Shown: positions 46,601-55,355 of the stretch, in pieces
Layout of the letters: every line of letters starts with the position of its first letter
Position numbering within the stretch: position 1 is the stretch's first letter
DNA from: a virus
Strand: one strand, 5' to 3'
Virus record (IMG/VR): IMGVR_UViG_3300042352_000458
Location: 1-58,142 of that record
DNA length: 58,142 bases
Notes under the pieces: model-generated
The model's input: the letters and a program-made list of their open reading frames with translations, nothing else
Databases searched by the model: none
Told to the model about the DNA's origin: nothing
Position numbers and translations under genes: made by a program

Positions 46601-49344
46601 ATTTCACCAATACAATGGCGAATGAGATGACAGAGAAGCAAAGGAAACACATCTTAGAGCTATCTGAAGACATTGACTCAGATTTTCTTGAGATATCTTC
46701 TATTTTAAAGAAGCAAGATATAGATATAGAGCAAGAACCTCTAACAGAATCTACGCCTAATCAAGCTTATTATGATGCTTTGAGAGATGCTAGAAAAACT
46801 TCTCCGGAAGATGTGTTAGACTTTACTATGTCAAACATGACTGCTGACAACGCCAGAAAAGTAAGAAAGTTTGCAGATGCTTTGGAAGACGCTATTAGTG
46901 GAAGGAGAATATCAGAAGGGCATAAAGAGCTAATACTAAGACTTGCTGGTATAAACGAGATAACAGAGCTAACAAGAGAGGACATAAGCAGGGTAAAAGT
47001 TAAGTATGCAGAATCTAAATTGGCACCTTACTATAAAGCTTTCGCACCTGTAGGATTAAACGAATTTTACAATTCACTAAAAACAGGAAACCAAACTGTA
47101 CTAAACTTAGTTAAGGATCTTAACTCAAGAGAGGATGTAAAAGTAAGTAACAACTTCTCATACTATGAGATGGGAGAACTTAAGTACAAAAACGCAAATT
47201 TCAAGGAGGATTTTGAAGGTGGCCCAAGACAACCTAAGCTATCACAGTACTTAAATAAAGATTTCGTTGATCTTTTTGGACCTACATTAGATAGTAAAAA
47301 CAACCCTGTACTAGATTCGGAAGGTAAAATTCAACCTACCAAAAATAAAGAGCTGTTTAAGTTGTATGAGACATACTTAGATTTTCAAAGAGAGACATTA
47401 AGATCTTATGGCGAACTAGGTATGCATAATCTATACTTAGCACCTCAAGTATCTAAGTCAGGTTTAGAAAAAGCAAGTGACTTTATTACAAAAGGTAATA
47501 AGGGACAGACTATAAAGAACTGGTGGCAAGATATTACTAGATTTAGAGTAGACGAGCAAGCATTTGGGGAGGAAGTAAAAGGAGAAATCTTGATTGAAAA
47601 ATCAGATATGAGACTTATTCCTAAATACTTTTTGAAAAAGTTAGAGTCTTCTACAGATGTATCTACAGATCTATTTTATAGCTCTATGTTACAGGCCCAA
47701 CAAGCTCAATTATATAAAGCTAGAAAAGAAAGGTTTTCTGAAATATCTGTATTACATGATGCAGTATTAGCTAGAACATATCCAGGAGGTAAAGAAGCAA
47801 AAACTACCAACACTTACAAAATGTTTACTTCCTATATGGATTATAACTTATTCGGAGTAACAGAGAGAAGAAACTGGAGAGTTAGTTTACCTGTTATAGG
47901 TCAAGTAGATGCAACAAAAATTATTAACTGGTTCCATAGTTGGGTTAGAAATAACTCATTGGCAGTCAACTTTGTAGTACCTATTACATCATGGCTTACA
48001 GCAGAGGCCTCATTAATTGTAGAGAAGTATGTTGGGCAATATGTGGACCCTAACTCTATGAGCTTAGCGACAAAAGAGTTTACAAAACTATCTTTACCAG
48101 CTATGAGAGAGAGTATGAAAATTAACTCTAAATCAAAACTTTCTGTACTAGGAGAGCACTTCAAGATTTATGATTTATCTAATAGATTTGAAAACTCTAA
48201 GTATAGTGTAGCTCCTAGAAACCTTTCTAAGTCTATGTACGTTTTACATACAGCAGGTAACTTTGTACCTTTATCTAAAGCTATGCTATCTCAGCTTTAC
48301 GGACACCGTATTTATGAGGGTAAGTTTTTAGATTTTGAACAGTTTGGAAAACTATTTAAGCAAGTAAACCCAAAAGCCACTAATAAGGATGTAAAGGGAA
48401 CTTGGGAAGGTCTAAAAGAAAAGTCTTTATACAACTATACAAAAGTAAGTGAAACTAGTGTAGACTATGATTATGATGCTTTAGCAAAGGATTTAGGTAA
48501 AACTAATGACGAGACTTTCAAATCAGACTTTAGAAATATCGAATTAGGTATCTCTAATAAAATGAGAAAAGTTATAGAAAGAATTGATGGTATGATTTCT
48601 GATGAGGAGAGAACTTCTCTACAAAGAGACGTACTTGGTAGATTCGTGATGACCCACAAAGGTTGGCTATCTATTTCTGCGTCTAATCGTTTCAAAAGAA
48701 GACACTTGAACTTACAGACAGGAAAAGTAGAAGAGGGTACCTACTTCTCACTATACAACTTCTTTGTGAACAACTTCAATTCAGGCCTTGAAAAAGGTGG
48801 CCTAAAAGGAGCTATGCGTGAGATCAAAGATCAATATTTGAGTGGAGATGACGTACAAAGACAGAACTTGAAAAGAGTAATGGTAGATATGACTTTTATG
48901 ACTACACTATTCTTACTTACTTTAGGGCTGTCACATTGGGCCGATGATGACGAAGATAACTGGACAGCACAGTTTACTGCCTACATGTTCGAGAGGTTAC
49001 AGACAGAAACTGCCTCTTCTCAATTTGGAGTAGTTGGAGAATTCTATAGTGGTATTAAAGAGCCTTTAGTAGGTGTACAAAAGTTAGAAAACTTCTTTGC
49101 ATTTACTGACATATTTGATACAGAAAAAGTAGCAAGTGGTAGATATGCTGGATTAACAAAACAACAAACATACTTTATTAAGAACGTTGTTGGAGCCAAG
49201 CCTACCTTTGATATCTGGTCTGCGAAGAACCTGAAATCTCAGAGAGATTCATACGACTTCTTTAACAAAGAAGAAGCCTTCTTACCTATAGCATGGTTTA
49301 TAGATGAAGAAGATTTACAAGATGGGCCAGAGACAGCCCAATAA
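43630..49344 (+). CDS. Giant virion/ejection protein of 1904 residues
   Basis: The N-terminal segment (CTINYNQKGEIKNVLTPEGA, SKLFRQIA) parallels that of the 1382-aa protein, suggesting a shared virion-targeting domain. Around residues 298-310 there is LTEETIHFIVE (E301, E302, H305), a degenerate zincin-like motif. Long helical regions follow. The C-terminal part (about 1480-1904) has RFVMTHKGWLSISASNRFK, a hydrophobic stretch MVDMTFMTTLFLLTLGLSHW, then KQQTYFIKNVVGAKPTFD. I see no convincing polymerase active site; one DYDYD string is not in a typical context. It probably enters the cell or spans the envelope with the DNA. Expressed from its own promoter and terminated at 49351-49389. Confidence 0.55.
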   Translation: MSCTINYNQKGEIKNVLTPEGAESKLFRQIARLPHIDSLEEALGIFKNIYSEDFQGEQPLTFKSDKGSFHTTYAEALKNSTSGNIEAGISSEQGFKSLVSVSANTNTATYEGLINNLIKSDILSDERIIEDGKTYHKAAGNHGPLQIANEQVIKEELKINLGRKNFTIHRDGRIEIKNKKNTVEVGNKTMSLEDIRSSDMRELEKVVGKDAALTLTINNAVKDSLPTGISEEKISADETALKLNLLDFLNKIGVSITSINKYVEKYRITNGVDPSAQSLVDISRQTIAFKDGIINLDGLTEETIHFIVETWDDVEIENLLRNAHKTSSYVEFANSYRELYAKENPKMSAEEVENLVRREILGKELSKAIQERFTTEGKTDIQKSILTKLYELLQKFFNSLVVTDAFYEDLGALTLKVEDLLLTKDVNKYLNLEQAKTKKFRMYQQQASGDLQIDTKNAITKQLVAVLLEQEKNIKRAGGGSNASIKMLNQALDKAFTKGSILDLISLAKRQADYVEIAITRANKIGETLSNEEGIVLHGLKNQIVPVLEKLTAIVNEDPELSDILGDVERVTKKVNLVNGIVANSQNNILDRIIDRLMVRHSLDESAKKGLKDAVTNATRDTQMLYAVFGQITHAHDPLLNILGSVVADMTMDAEQSYIKRAKDFQSKIRELGFTEKDLPKFMGKDGYILSMHDFSTFEKDILNLKVAAYKKHSGTTMTDEAIAEGIENSTLPKIKDSDAEQRYYKEVNDQVNEKIERSFTNEYYEEREKRFTDLGISEATKLQLRLLSSDLGSLLSKVKNEKGLPRYTEQNKYDLDALNLKRRSIKSFYDGLGNKKKGIEFVDNAGPDTIEVGGAFVKLGSNPSEEASIAFEINKLDQAFLKEKQQESLAAGNQKVDVEKLAPKFLEELARIEQEEGREAAVEFFLLNSSVGFSNEFWNTFDNTTGTNAAMDEYLQRPDAEDIWAIRIENYRAKLQTRKAVLKQYQDSRNFTNTMANEMTEKQRKHILELSEDIDSDFLEISSILKKQDIDIEQEPLTESTPNQAYYDALRDARKTSPEDVLDFTMSNMTADNARKVRKFADALEDAISGRRISEGHKELILRLAGINEITELTREDISRVKVKYAESKLAPYYKAFAPVGLNEFYNSLKTGNQTVLNLVKDLNSREDVKVSNNFSYYEMGELKYKNANFKEDFEGGPRQPKLSQYLNKDFVDLFGPTLDSKNNPVLDSEGKIQPTKNKELFKLYETYLDFQRETLRSYGELGMHNLYLAPQVSKSGLEKASDFITKGNKGQTIKNWWQDITRFRVDEQAFGEEVKGEILIEKSDMRLIPKYFLKKLESSTDVSTDLFYSSMLQAQQAQLYKARKERFSEISVLHDAVLARTYPGGKEAKTTNTYKMFTSYMDYNLFGVTERRNWRVSLPVIGQVDATKIINWFHSWVRNNSLAVNFVVPITSWLTAEASLIVEKYVGQYVDPNSMSLATKEFTKLSLPAMRESMKINSKSKLSVLGEHFKIYDLSNRFENSKYSVAPRNLSKSMYVLHTAGNFVPLSKAMLSQLYGHRIYEGKFLDFEQFGKLFKQVNPKATNKDVKGTWEGLKEKSLYNYTKVSETSVDYDYDALAKDLGKTNDETFKSDFRNIELGISNKMRKVIERIDGMISDEERTSLQRDVLGRFVMTHKGWLSISASNRFKRRHLNLQTGKVEEGTYFSLYNFFVNNFNSGLEKGGLKGAMREIKDQYLSGDDVQRQNLKRVMVDMTFMTTLFLLTLGLSHWADDDEDNWTAQFTAYMFERLQTETASSQFGVVGEFYSGIKEPLVGVQKLENFFAFTDIFDTEKVASGRYAGLTKQQTYFIKNVVGAKPTFDIWSAKNLKSQRDSYDFFNKEEAFLPIAWFIDEEDLQDGPETAQ

Positions 49345-49350
49345 AAGAAA

Positions 49351-49389
49351 AACCCCCAAAGACTTAAAAATCTAAGGGGGTTATTTTTT
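49351..49389. terminator. Bidirectional terminator between convergent blocks
   Basis: AACCCCC (49351-49357) pairs with GGGGGTT (49376-49382), with a short inner stem in the loop. T-runs occur on both strands outside the stem. It separates the plus-strand late genes from the minus-strand endonuclease gene. Confidence 0.85.
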
Positions 49390-49392
49390 GCA

Positions 49393-50061
49393 TTAAACAT
49401 ATACAAGAGCAGTCGTATTTTTCCTGCCGTTGCTAAGCATCTTTTTTAAAGAAGAGTAAGGAATACTATTAAATATAGCGGCTTCTTTTATACCGTAATA
49501 AAAAATACCTGTGTTAGTGTTTAGTATAATTTTAGAATTAGGATTATCTTGTCCATATTTACCAAACATACTATTACCAGATCCTTTACATGTAATTTTC
49601 ATAGTAGTACTTATCCTTAACTTTTCTTCTTCAGATCTAATTCTATTTAAAGAGTAAGTATTACCTAACATTCTTGCAGAGGTATTCTTCCTATTCTCTA
49701 AGGAGGGGGCCCTGCCTATGTTGTGTTTTCGTATTTTATCTATAGTATCTTCAGATAAAATCCTTCTTTTTTCACCACATTCTTGTAAAATGCAGTTTAA
49801 CCCCTCCACCACCACGTTATAAAAATCTTGCCAATAACGTTCTCTACAGTTTAAGATTGACACTTCACATAATTCTACTATTTCAAATGTGTGATTTTCA
49901 ACACCGTATTTTAAAAAAGATCTCCACAACTTAACTTGTCTTTTTGTTTTGTTGTTTTTTGTTTTATAATCTCTCCATCTTTTTTCTATATTAATACCTT
50001 GTCCTATATAAACTCTTTTACTAGGAGAGGTTATCTTATAGATACCACACATGATATTCAT
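49393..50061 (-). CDS. GIY-YIG homing endonuclease
   Basis: This 222-aa protein has the GIY-YIG nuclease core at the N-terminus: CGIYKITSPSKRVYIGQG, with an EKRWRDYK Arg-containing helix and a later ERYWQDFYN segment with the catalytic Glu. The C-terminal half carries DNA-binding modules of NUMOD type (GSGNSMFGKYGQDNPNSK and a YYGIKEAAIFNSI helix-turn-helix-like end). This is the layout of free-standing phage homing endonucleases, which cut intronless or empty sites and spread themselves. It lies between the bidirectional terminator and the metallophosphoesterase gene, starting two bases after that gene's stop. Confidence 0.8.
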   Translation of the reverse strand: MNIMCGIYKITSPSKRVYIGQGINIEKRWRDYKTKNNKTKRQVKLWRSFLKYGVENHTFEIVELCEVSILNCRERYWQDFYNVVVEGLNCILQECGEKRRILSEDTIDKIRKHNIGRAPSLENRKNTSARMLGNTYSLNRIRSEEEKLRISTTMKITCKGSGNSMFGKYGQDNPNSKIILNTNTGIFYYGIKEAAIFNSIPYSSLKKMLSNGRKNTTALVYV

Positions 50062-50063
50062 AG

Positions 50064-51290
50064 CTAGAATATATGAGTAATCCTACTCACTTGCCCGTGT
50101 ACCTTAGAATGTAAAAAACCTTCTACTGCTTTTGGTGCATGAGCATACCCAGATCTATGGTGCCAGCCATCTGTACCACTAGCACTTCTCATAGCTTCAA
50201 CATTTACTCCCATATAATCCTTACTTGATTTATGGTGTACGTGATGTGTATAGATATATTTATGTTTACAAACACTCCAATCAGGACTTTCGTGTGCCAT
50301 AAGTAATGGTAAATCAGCTGTTTTTGCACTATCACCATGAGTAGACCCTATTAAATTAGAATGGTATCTAAAGTACTTTCTATGGTTTAGATCACAATCG
50401 AAGGTTATGCTTTTACAATCTTTAAAATAAGTTTGTATAACATCTGCCAAAAAGAATCCATGAGTCCAATCATGGTTACTAGGATTAAAGACAAAATGTA
50501 CATCAGCTACCTCAATCAACTCTTCTAAAATATCAATATATAACTCCTTAGCTATTAAAAAGTTAGAATACCAGCTGCCATCACAGTCTTGGGGTGTACC
50601 TGAGGTAGTAGTCCTTTTTGGGGTGTCTATATGTAGGATATCGTTGCCTCCAATAAATAATATCTTATCTATAGAAAATCCTTTTGACTTATCTAAAATA
50701 CCTCTCACTCCCTCTTTAGCTCTTTTTACAGCTATTTGGCTATCATAATCTTCCCCAGTCTCAAAGCTCTCTGCCAATTTCCCAACATGTAAGTCGCAAG
50801 GATCTATGACCAATAAGTAGCTTTCTAAAAAAGGGTCCTCTCTTCTGTCCAATGTCTTAGGCTTACCAGGAATCTTTGCAATCTCTTCTAATAACTTATC
50901 ATAAAATTTTTGTGCACCATCTCCGGCAACAGTGTTTGATGCAATATTATAATAAGCACCTTTACCTGTATGAGTAACCAATTTATAGGTACGTACATCT
51001 TCGTAAGGGATCTTGTAAAATTCACAATACTCTTTGATGTTCATAATAGAACCATCAGGTTTTACTGCTGATAATGTAGGGATATTTGAATACTGATTTG
51101 TATCAGTTACCGTATCATTTTCAAGGTCTTGGTCCTCTGAACGTTCTAATTCATTTAATATCTTGTTTACTTTTTTTCTGAAACTCTCATCGTAAACGAT
51201 TCCGGCCTCTTCACAATAAGCTTTTGCGGCAGTTGTTTTGCTCTGCTCTTTTTCATAAAGCTCTTGTAACCTCTCTGTGTTTAAATTCAT
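50064..51290 (-). CDS. Calcineurin-like metallophosphoesterase
   Basis: This 408-aa protein has the phosphoesterase metal-binding motifs in order: DPCDLHVGK (D and H ligands), FIGGNDILH, FNPSNHDWTHG (Asn/His), a later GSTHGD and the last IYTHHVHHK. The N-terminal part (about residues 1-130) is a charged helical and HTH-like extension (KAYCEEAGIVYDESFRKKVN). Such phage proteins hydrolyse phosphodiesters and may act in DNA processing or nucleotide turnover; substrate unknown. It has its own promoter with the same core as the plus-strand late promoters, unlike the other minus-strand genes. Confidence 0.75.
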   Translation of the reverse strand: MNLNTERLQELYEKEQSKTTAAKAYCEEAGIVYDESFRKKVNKILNELERSEDQDLENDTVTDTNQYSNIPTLSAVKPDGSIMNIKEYCEFYKIPYEDVRTYKLVTHTGKGAYYNIASNTVAGDGAQKFYDKLLEEIAKIPGKPKTLDRREDPFLESYLLVIDPCDLHVGKLAESFETGEDYDSQIAVKRAKEGVRGILDKSKGFSIDKILFIGGNDILHIDTPKRTTTSGTPQDCDGSWYSNFLIAKELYIDILEELIEVADVHFVFNPSNHDWTHGFFLADVIQTYFKDCKSITFDCDLNHRKYFRYHSNLIGSTHGDSAKTADLPLLMAHESPDWSVCKHKYIYTHHVHHKSSKDYMGVNVEAMRSASGTDGWHHRSGYAHAPKAVEGFLHSKVHGQVSRITHIF

Positions 51291-51341
51291 ACTAGTCTTT
51301 GTTAATTAATTTTTAGATCTCTTTTATGGTAATTACTTTTA

Positions 51342-51373
51342 CAAAATTACGATTTATAATTGGTTTTTCCAAA
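51342..51373 (-). promoter_or_regulatory. Minus-strand promoter of late-type core
   Basis: Read on the minus strand, TTTG (51373-51370) and TAATTTTG (51349-51342) are spaced 20 bases, upstream of the metallophosphoesterase. The 167-base gap (51291-51457) holds this promoter and nothing else that I recognise. Confidence 0.7.
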
Positions 51374-51457
51374 CAAATTAAACTTATTGGCTGGTTATTG
51401 CACAAAAGTCTGTACTTTTTTTTGGTTGTTAAATAATCTTTACGGTAAAATACTTTT

Positions 51458-52366
51458 TTATTCATCTTTTAAATATAATGGGCTTCTCATACCTTTAGCA
51501 ATCATGTCTTTAGCTGTCTTTTTGTAACCACTTATGTTTTTCTTTAAGTAAGTGTTCTCTTCAATAAGACTGTTCATCAACTCCTCTGCGTCTTCCTGAG
51601 ATAAATAACCACTTGCTACATAGCCCCCCAATGATAAAGAAGAGCTTCTTACAATATAGTGGCCAGAATCTACAATCTTACCCATAGATATAGATATAAT
51701 ACGCTTAACCTTCTCTACTTCTTTTTCCGTAACATTCTCTAGGACTTCTATCTCCCCAACATGGGCTTTAAATTCATCAAGCTTCTCTCCTCTTTTAGTC
51801 CAAACCTCGGCATCATCTCTGTAAAGTAACCCAGGATCAATAGACAAATATAGTGGCAGAATACAATTCTGAGTAGAGGGATCAAACCCCTCATACTTCT
51901 CAAGATAGTAAGCCATACCATAAAAGTAGCTTTTGAACTCATCTGTAGTCTTACAAACAGGTATTCTAACTATAAACTTACACCCCTTTTTTGAGGGAGA
52001 TAAATAAGCAGCAATGATAGAAGGAACAGCATTAAACAAAAATTGCTTAAACTCTTCTGCTCTTTCTATCTTATCAAAGTCTAATACCATTAGTCCGGTA
52101 AAAGATAAAATATTACTGTAGCTTCTACCTAACCCATCTGTAGTAACACAAGGTGTGAAATAAAAAAGTTTAGATTTAAGTTTGTCTTTTAGTTGCAAAT
52201 CTCCTTTCTTAGTAGCCTCTTCTATCTGCTTGAATAATTCTGTAGTTGCCTCATTAGGGCTTTTGTTTGCTCTTATGAATTTCTCTAAGGTTATCTTACC
52301 AACAGGGTTAGGAATATGTATATCTGCAGGGTAATAAAAAAAACTTGTGTCTTTATAGTGATTCAT
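51458..52366 (-). CDS. VirE/BT4734-type primase-like protein
   Basis: This 302-aa protein resembles the BT4734/VirE N-terminal domain, a member of the archaeo-eukaryotic primase superfamily seen in Bacteroidota elements. Visible motifs are GLMVLDFDKIE (acidic metal site), YLSPSKKGCKFIVRIPVC (S-K-G-type strand) and ILPLYLSIDPGLLYRDD (strand plus acidic end). It likely makes primers for the family A polymerase encoded upstream. It overlaps the preceding 166-aa gene by 14 bases, so it is translationally coupled. Primase activity is inferred from fold and context. Confidence 0.7.
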   Translation of the reverse strand: MNHYKDTSFFYYPADIHIPNPVGKITLEKFIRANKSPNEATTELFKQIEEATKKGDLQLKDKLKSKLFYFTPCVTTDGLGRSYSNILSFTGLMVLDFDKIERAEEFKQFLFNAVPSIIAAYLSPSKKGCKFIVRIPVCKTTDEFKSYFYGMAYYLEKYEGFDPSTQNCILPLYLSIDPGLLYRDDAEVWTKRGEKLDEFKAHVGEIEVLENVTEKEVEKVKRIISISMGKIVDSGHYIVRSSSLSLGGYVASGYLSQEDAEELMNSLIEENTYLKKNISGYKKTAKDMIAKGMRSPLYLKDE

Positions 52367-52853
52367 CTACTTTATGTCTTTCGTCTAGTTGTTCATCGTA
52401 CAGTTTCATAAACTCTTCTTTTTTACCGAACCAATCGTTCTCCTCTAGCAAATCCCAAAATTTAACAAAGCTAGAATAGCCTAATTTTAAATCCTCTGTA
52501 TAAGTTTCACTATAGTGACACATTGGATCACTAGGATCGCAATTCAGGGGGCTACAACAGCCATCATGCCCACATCCAGAACATACTGGGCAATAAGGAC
52601 TTCGGTAATCTTTTTCAAAGTTATCTTCACAAAATATAGGCGTTTTATCCCCTATGTAAGCTCCTGATACATTGTATCCAAAATGCTCAATAGCATCTTC
52701 TTCTGACATATCTCTCATCAAGATGTCTATACACTTAGAGGTGCTGTAAATAACTCTCATTGAACCTAGCTCAATACCTATTATTGCTTCATCAAATCCA
52801 TCTGCAATAATTATTTCTTCATCTGAGTAAAACTCAATTATTTTATCTAACAT
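52353..52853 (-). CDS. Zinc-binding protein of unknown function
   Basis: This 166-aa protein has an N-terminal domain (FDEAIIGIELGSMRVIYSTS, then EDAIEHFGYNVSGAYIG) widespread in phages with unknown role. It is followed by a Cys/His cluster (YCPVCSGCGHDGCC, then NCDPSDPMCHY) that should bind zinc. The C-terminal part is helical (SSFVKFWDLLEENDW). It overlaps its upstream neighbour by 11 bases and its downstream neighbour by 14 and is coexpressed with the primase. Nucleic-acid or protein binding is possible. No catalytic motif is visible. Confidence 0.6.
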   Translation of the reverse strand: MLDKIIEFYSDEEIIIADGFDEAIIGIELGSMRVIYSTSKCIDILMRDMSEEDAIEHFGYNVSGAYIGDKTPIFCEDNFEKDYRSPYCPVCSGCGHDGCCSPLNCDPSDPMCHYSETYTEDLKLGYSSFVKFWDLLEENDWFGKKEEFMKLYDEQLDERHKVDESL

Positions 52854-53070
52854 ACTCTATAGCTTTTATTTCTATTTCACTAAAATCATCTTCCGAAATT
52901 AGATTGGAAATATCCCAACCTCCAACTAATATTTTACTGATGTGAAACTCTTCCCATTCAGCAGGAGATCCACCTAAATCAGAGTCATACATAACTTCAG
53001 ACATACCTTTATGGTATGATCCTATAATTTCCATTGGTACTTCACGGTAGGTTATAAATGCACTAATCAT
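52843..53070 (-). CDS. Small acidic protein, unknown function
   Basis: This 75-aa protein has no recognised domain. Its composition is acidic with several aromatic and Gly residues (EVMYDSDLGGSPAEWEEFHI). It overlaps the upstream 54-aa gene by eight bases and the downstream gene by 11, so it is clearly part of the coupled replication operon. A modulatory or host-takeover role is possible but not supported. Confidence 0.5.
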   Translation of the reverse strand: MISAFITYREVPMEIIGSYHKGMSEVMYDSDLGGSPAEWEEFHISKILVGGWDISNLISEDDFSEIEIKAIEYVR

Positions 53071-53227
53071 TGTCGTAATCTTCTTTAAATAAAATAATCA
53101 TTTTTCTAGTCTTACCTGATGTGTAATACAATACCCAAAGACTTGATTGTCTTATGTACTCTATCCTAGGTGCCCAAACTTTGTTTACAATATAGCCTAA
53201 GGCTATTAACATAAAAATCTCTCTCAT
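53063..53227 (-). CDS. 54-aa protein at the start of the primase operon
   Basis: This short ORF encodes 54 residues (MREIFMLIALGYIVNKVWAP at the start, KEDYDND at the end). One hydrophobic N-terminal segment could be a membrane anchor. Support comes from the promoter 24 bases upstream (53251-53282) and an eight-base overlap with the next gene (ATGATTAG). Function unknown. Confidence 0.5.
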   Translation of the reverse strand: MREIFMLIALGYIVNKVWAPRIEYIRQSSLWVLYYTSGKTRKMIILFKEDYDND

Positions 53228-53250
53228 ACTTTACTTTTTTAAATTCTATG

Positions 53251-53282
53251 CAAAGATATAACATTAAATCTGAACTCACAAG
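53251..53282 (-). promoter_or_regulatory. Early-type promoter before the primase operon
   Basis: Read on the minus strand, CTTG (53282-53279) and TATCTTTG (53258-53251) are spaced 20 bases. The 54-aa gene starts 24 bases downstream of the -7 element. Confidence 0.7.
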
Positions 53283-53299
53283 AAAATTGCAATATTTTT

Positions 53300-55243
53300 T
53301 TAGTGTACACTTGCATAACTCATTCCTGTTTGTATATCTATTTCAATCTCTACTGGGAAATTATATTGTTTGTTTACTTTAGCAATAGCTTTCTTAAGGC
53401 TATCAATAACTACATCTTTCTCCTCATTCTTACATCTAATCAAAACCTCGTCATGGGCCTGAAAGATAGGTCGAACTCCTCTTTTAATCATCTCGTAAAC
53501 GTAACCATCAAAAACCCTAACACCGGCAGATTGATTACATGCAGAAAAACGGTCCTTCTCTGATGCCAGGAAGTAGTAGAAGTTAGTTATAGGATTCCAT
53601 ATCCAATTCTTACCATCTACAGTCTTAACTGCTCGGTCTTCTGCATATTTTTTAACAGACCAGTTACGATCCCAATATCCGTTAAATAAAGTTTGTGCAT
53701 CTTTTCTTTTTAAAGAAGTAGACTCCATTAACTTTGGAACTCCACAGCCGTATGTTAAAGCATAGTTACCTGTTTTAGACGTAGCTCTTTTTTTACTCAC
53801 TATCTCAAATTGCTCAGATAACTCTTCATCTGTGTAAACTTTGAATATCTCAGGTAAATCCTCTCTCTTTTTATCCTTAGTCTTGTACCATCTGAAAAAG
53901 TCAGACTCTTCCTGTGAGATAATACCACTCCTAACACCTAGATCCAAGTGTGCATCCCATCCTGGTCTATTCATATCTTCTACGTACTCAGGGTCATAAG
54001 GGTAGATAGAAATCTGCTTCATCTTATCTTCCAAACTACTAACATCCGAACCAACTAATATGCTACCCTCAGGTGCAATAATCACACTACGGATAAATTC
54101 TCCATAAGGAGCAGTAGGTTTTGGTAAGTTAACAAAAGGCTTAGCGTGTTTAAGCCTCAAGGTCTTAGTAAACCCATGAGCGTAAGCAACTGCATAACCA
54201 TTCTCGTCAGCTCTTTCTAAAAAGCCTTTTAAGTACCCTGCCCTATGAGTAACAACAGACAGTCCATCTAAGTGTTCGATAGCCGGCTCTATTTTAGCTA
54301 ACTCTAAAACACTCTTACAAAGCATTTTTTCTTTATCACGAACTTGTGGAACTTTTCCGTTCCTTCCATCTTCAAATAAAAGAGGTTTCCAACCAAGACC
54401 CATTAACCAATCTTTAACTTGTATAGGACTACCTGCATTAGGCTCTGAAAATCCTGTTTGTACGGTTATTTCCTGATCGTAATCTTCGGGAATACCATTA
54501 TGTTCTAGTATCTCTAACCATTTAGCCCCGGCCACACTCAAACTACCATCTTTCTTGTACATAGTCTTTGGCTTACCTATAGTTTTTAAAATAGGGATCT
54601 TTGGCATAGCAGCTTCCAACAATAGTTTCTTTTCGTTCTCTATTCCTTGTAAGTACTCTAAGTTTTTCTTACATTGCTCTATGTCAATTAGTATCTTGTC
54701 TTCTTCTTGTATTCTTAAACAAAGTAATTTAAAATTAAGGTACTGAATTATACGAACAATATCATTAGGGTCAGAGTATATCTTTTTAAGGTAGTTATAT
54801 TGTTTAATCCAAAGGTTGGCATTAATTTTAACATCCTCTTGTACCCTGTGACAATACTCCTCAACTGTAAGATTTTCCCAGTCGTCAATCTTAGGCTTAG
54901 GTACACCAAAAGATTCACCCCAAGCTGCAAGACCGTGCTCTCCTTGACCCTTCTCTGGGTATAAATACCAAGATAGGCCTAGTGAGTCGATAACTGCTGC
55001 TTGAACTTTTATACCTAGAATTTTTTCACATAGAGGTATATCAAATCTAACTATGTTATGACAAGCTAGAGTGTTTTCAGGATTAGTCAGAATTTTACGC
55101 ATATCATCGTAATCAGTAGTTGACTTAACCTGCCACTTACCTTCTTTGTTTTTCCAAGAAATACCCATACACCAAATCTTAGTTGCTTCATCAACTAATC
55201 CATCTGATTCAAAATCTATTATAAATACTTTTTCTAAATTCAT
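53300..55243 (-). CDS. Family A DNA polymerase, T7-like with 3'-5' exonuclease
   Basis: This 647-aa protein has an N-terminal DnaQ-type exonuclease (residues about 6-160) with FIIDFESDG (D10, E12), CHNIVRFDIPL and an EDVKINANLW segment. The polymerase domain has motif A near residue 400 (GSDVSSLEDKM), motif B (KKRATSKTGNYALTYGCG) and motif C with HDEV (H597). This is the layout of phage T7 DNA polymerase and relatives. It should copy the genome with proofreading, assisted by the nearby helicase and primase-like proteins. It is expressed from an early-type promoter at 55266-55297 and is separated from the helicase gene by a terminator. Confidence 0.9.
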   Translation of the reverse strand: MNLEKVFIIDFESDGLVDEATKIWCMGISWKNKEGKWQVKSTTDYDDMRKILTNPENTLACHNIVRFDIPLCEKILGIKVQAAVIDSLGLSWYLYPEKGQGEHGLAAWGESFGVPKPKIDDWENLTVEEYCHRVQEDVKINANLWIKQYNYLKKIYSDPNDIVRIIQYLNFKLLCLRIQEEDKILIDIEQCKKNLEYLQGIENEKKLLLEAAMPKIPILKTIGKPKTMYKKDGSLSVAGAKWLEILEHNGIPEDYDQEITVQTGFSEPNAGSPIQVKDWLMGLGWKPLLFEDGRNGKVPQVRDKEKMLCKSVLELAKIEPAIEHLDGLSVVTHRAGYLKGFLERADENGYAVAYAHGFTKTLRLKHAKPFVNLPKPTAPYGEFIRSVIIAPEGSILVGSDVSSLEDKMKQISIYPYDPEYVEDMNRPGWDAHLDLGVRSGIISQEESDFFRWYKTKDKKREDLPEIFKVYTDEELSEQFEIVSKKRATSKTGNYALTYGCGVPKLMESTSLKRKDAQTLFNGYWDRNWSVKKYAEDRAVKTVDGKNWIWNPITNFYYFLASEKDRFSACNQSAGVRVFDGYVYEMIKRGVRPIFQAHDEVLIRCKNEEKDVVIDSLKKAIAKVNKQYNFPVEIEIDIQTGMSYASVH

Positions 55244-55265
55244 CTTACTCTATAATTTTATTTTG

Positions 55266-55297
55266 CAAAGATAAGAACAACTTTTTAATCTCGCAAG
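55266..55297 (-). promoter_or_regulatory. Early-type promoter before the DNA polymerase
   Basis: Read on the minus strand, CTTG (55297-55294) and TATCTTTG (55273-55266) are spaced 20 bases, between the helicase terminator and the polymerase ATG. Confidence 0.7.
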
Positions 55298-55319
55298 CTT
55301 TTTGTTAAATATTTTTTAT

Positions 55320-55349
55320 AAAAAACCCCAACTAAATTAATAGTCGGGG
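55320..55349 (-). terminator. Intrinsic terminator after the helicase gene
   Basis: On the minus strand CCCCGACT (55349-55342) pairs with AGTTGGGG (55333-55326), with one G-T wobble, followed by a T-rich tail into 55320. It ends the helicase transcript. Confidence 0.75.
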
Positions 55350-55355
55350 CAATTG

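Noticed and set aside
48465-48500. DYDYD string as a phage RNA polymerase catalytic motif in the 1904-aa protein
   Set aside because: The surrounding sequence (VDYDYDALAKDLG) is a short helix-like stretch without the flanking pattern expected of a double-psi barrel active site; no other polymerase motif is visible.
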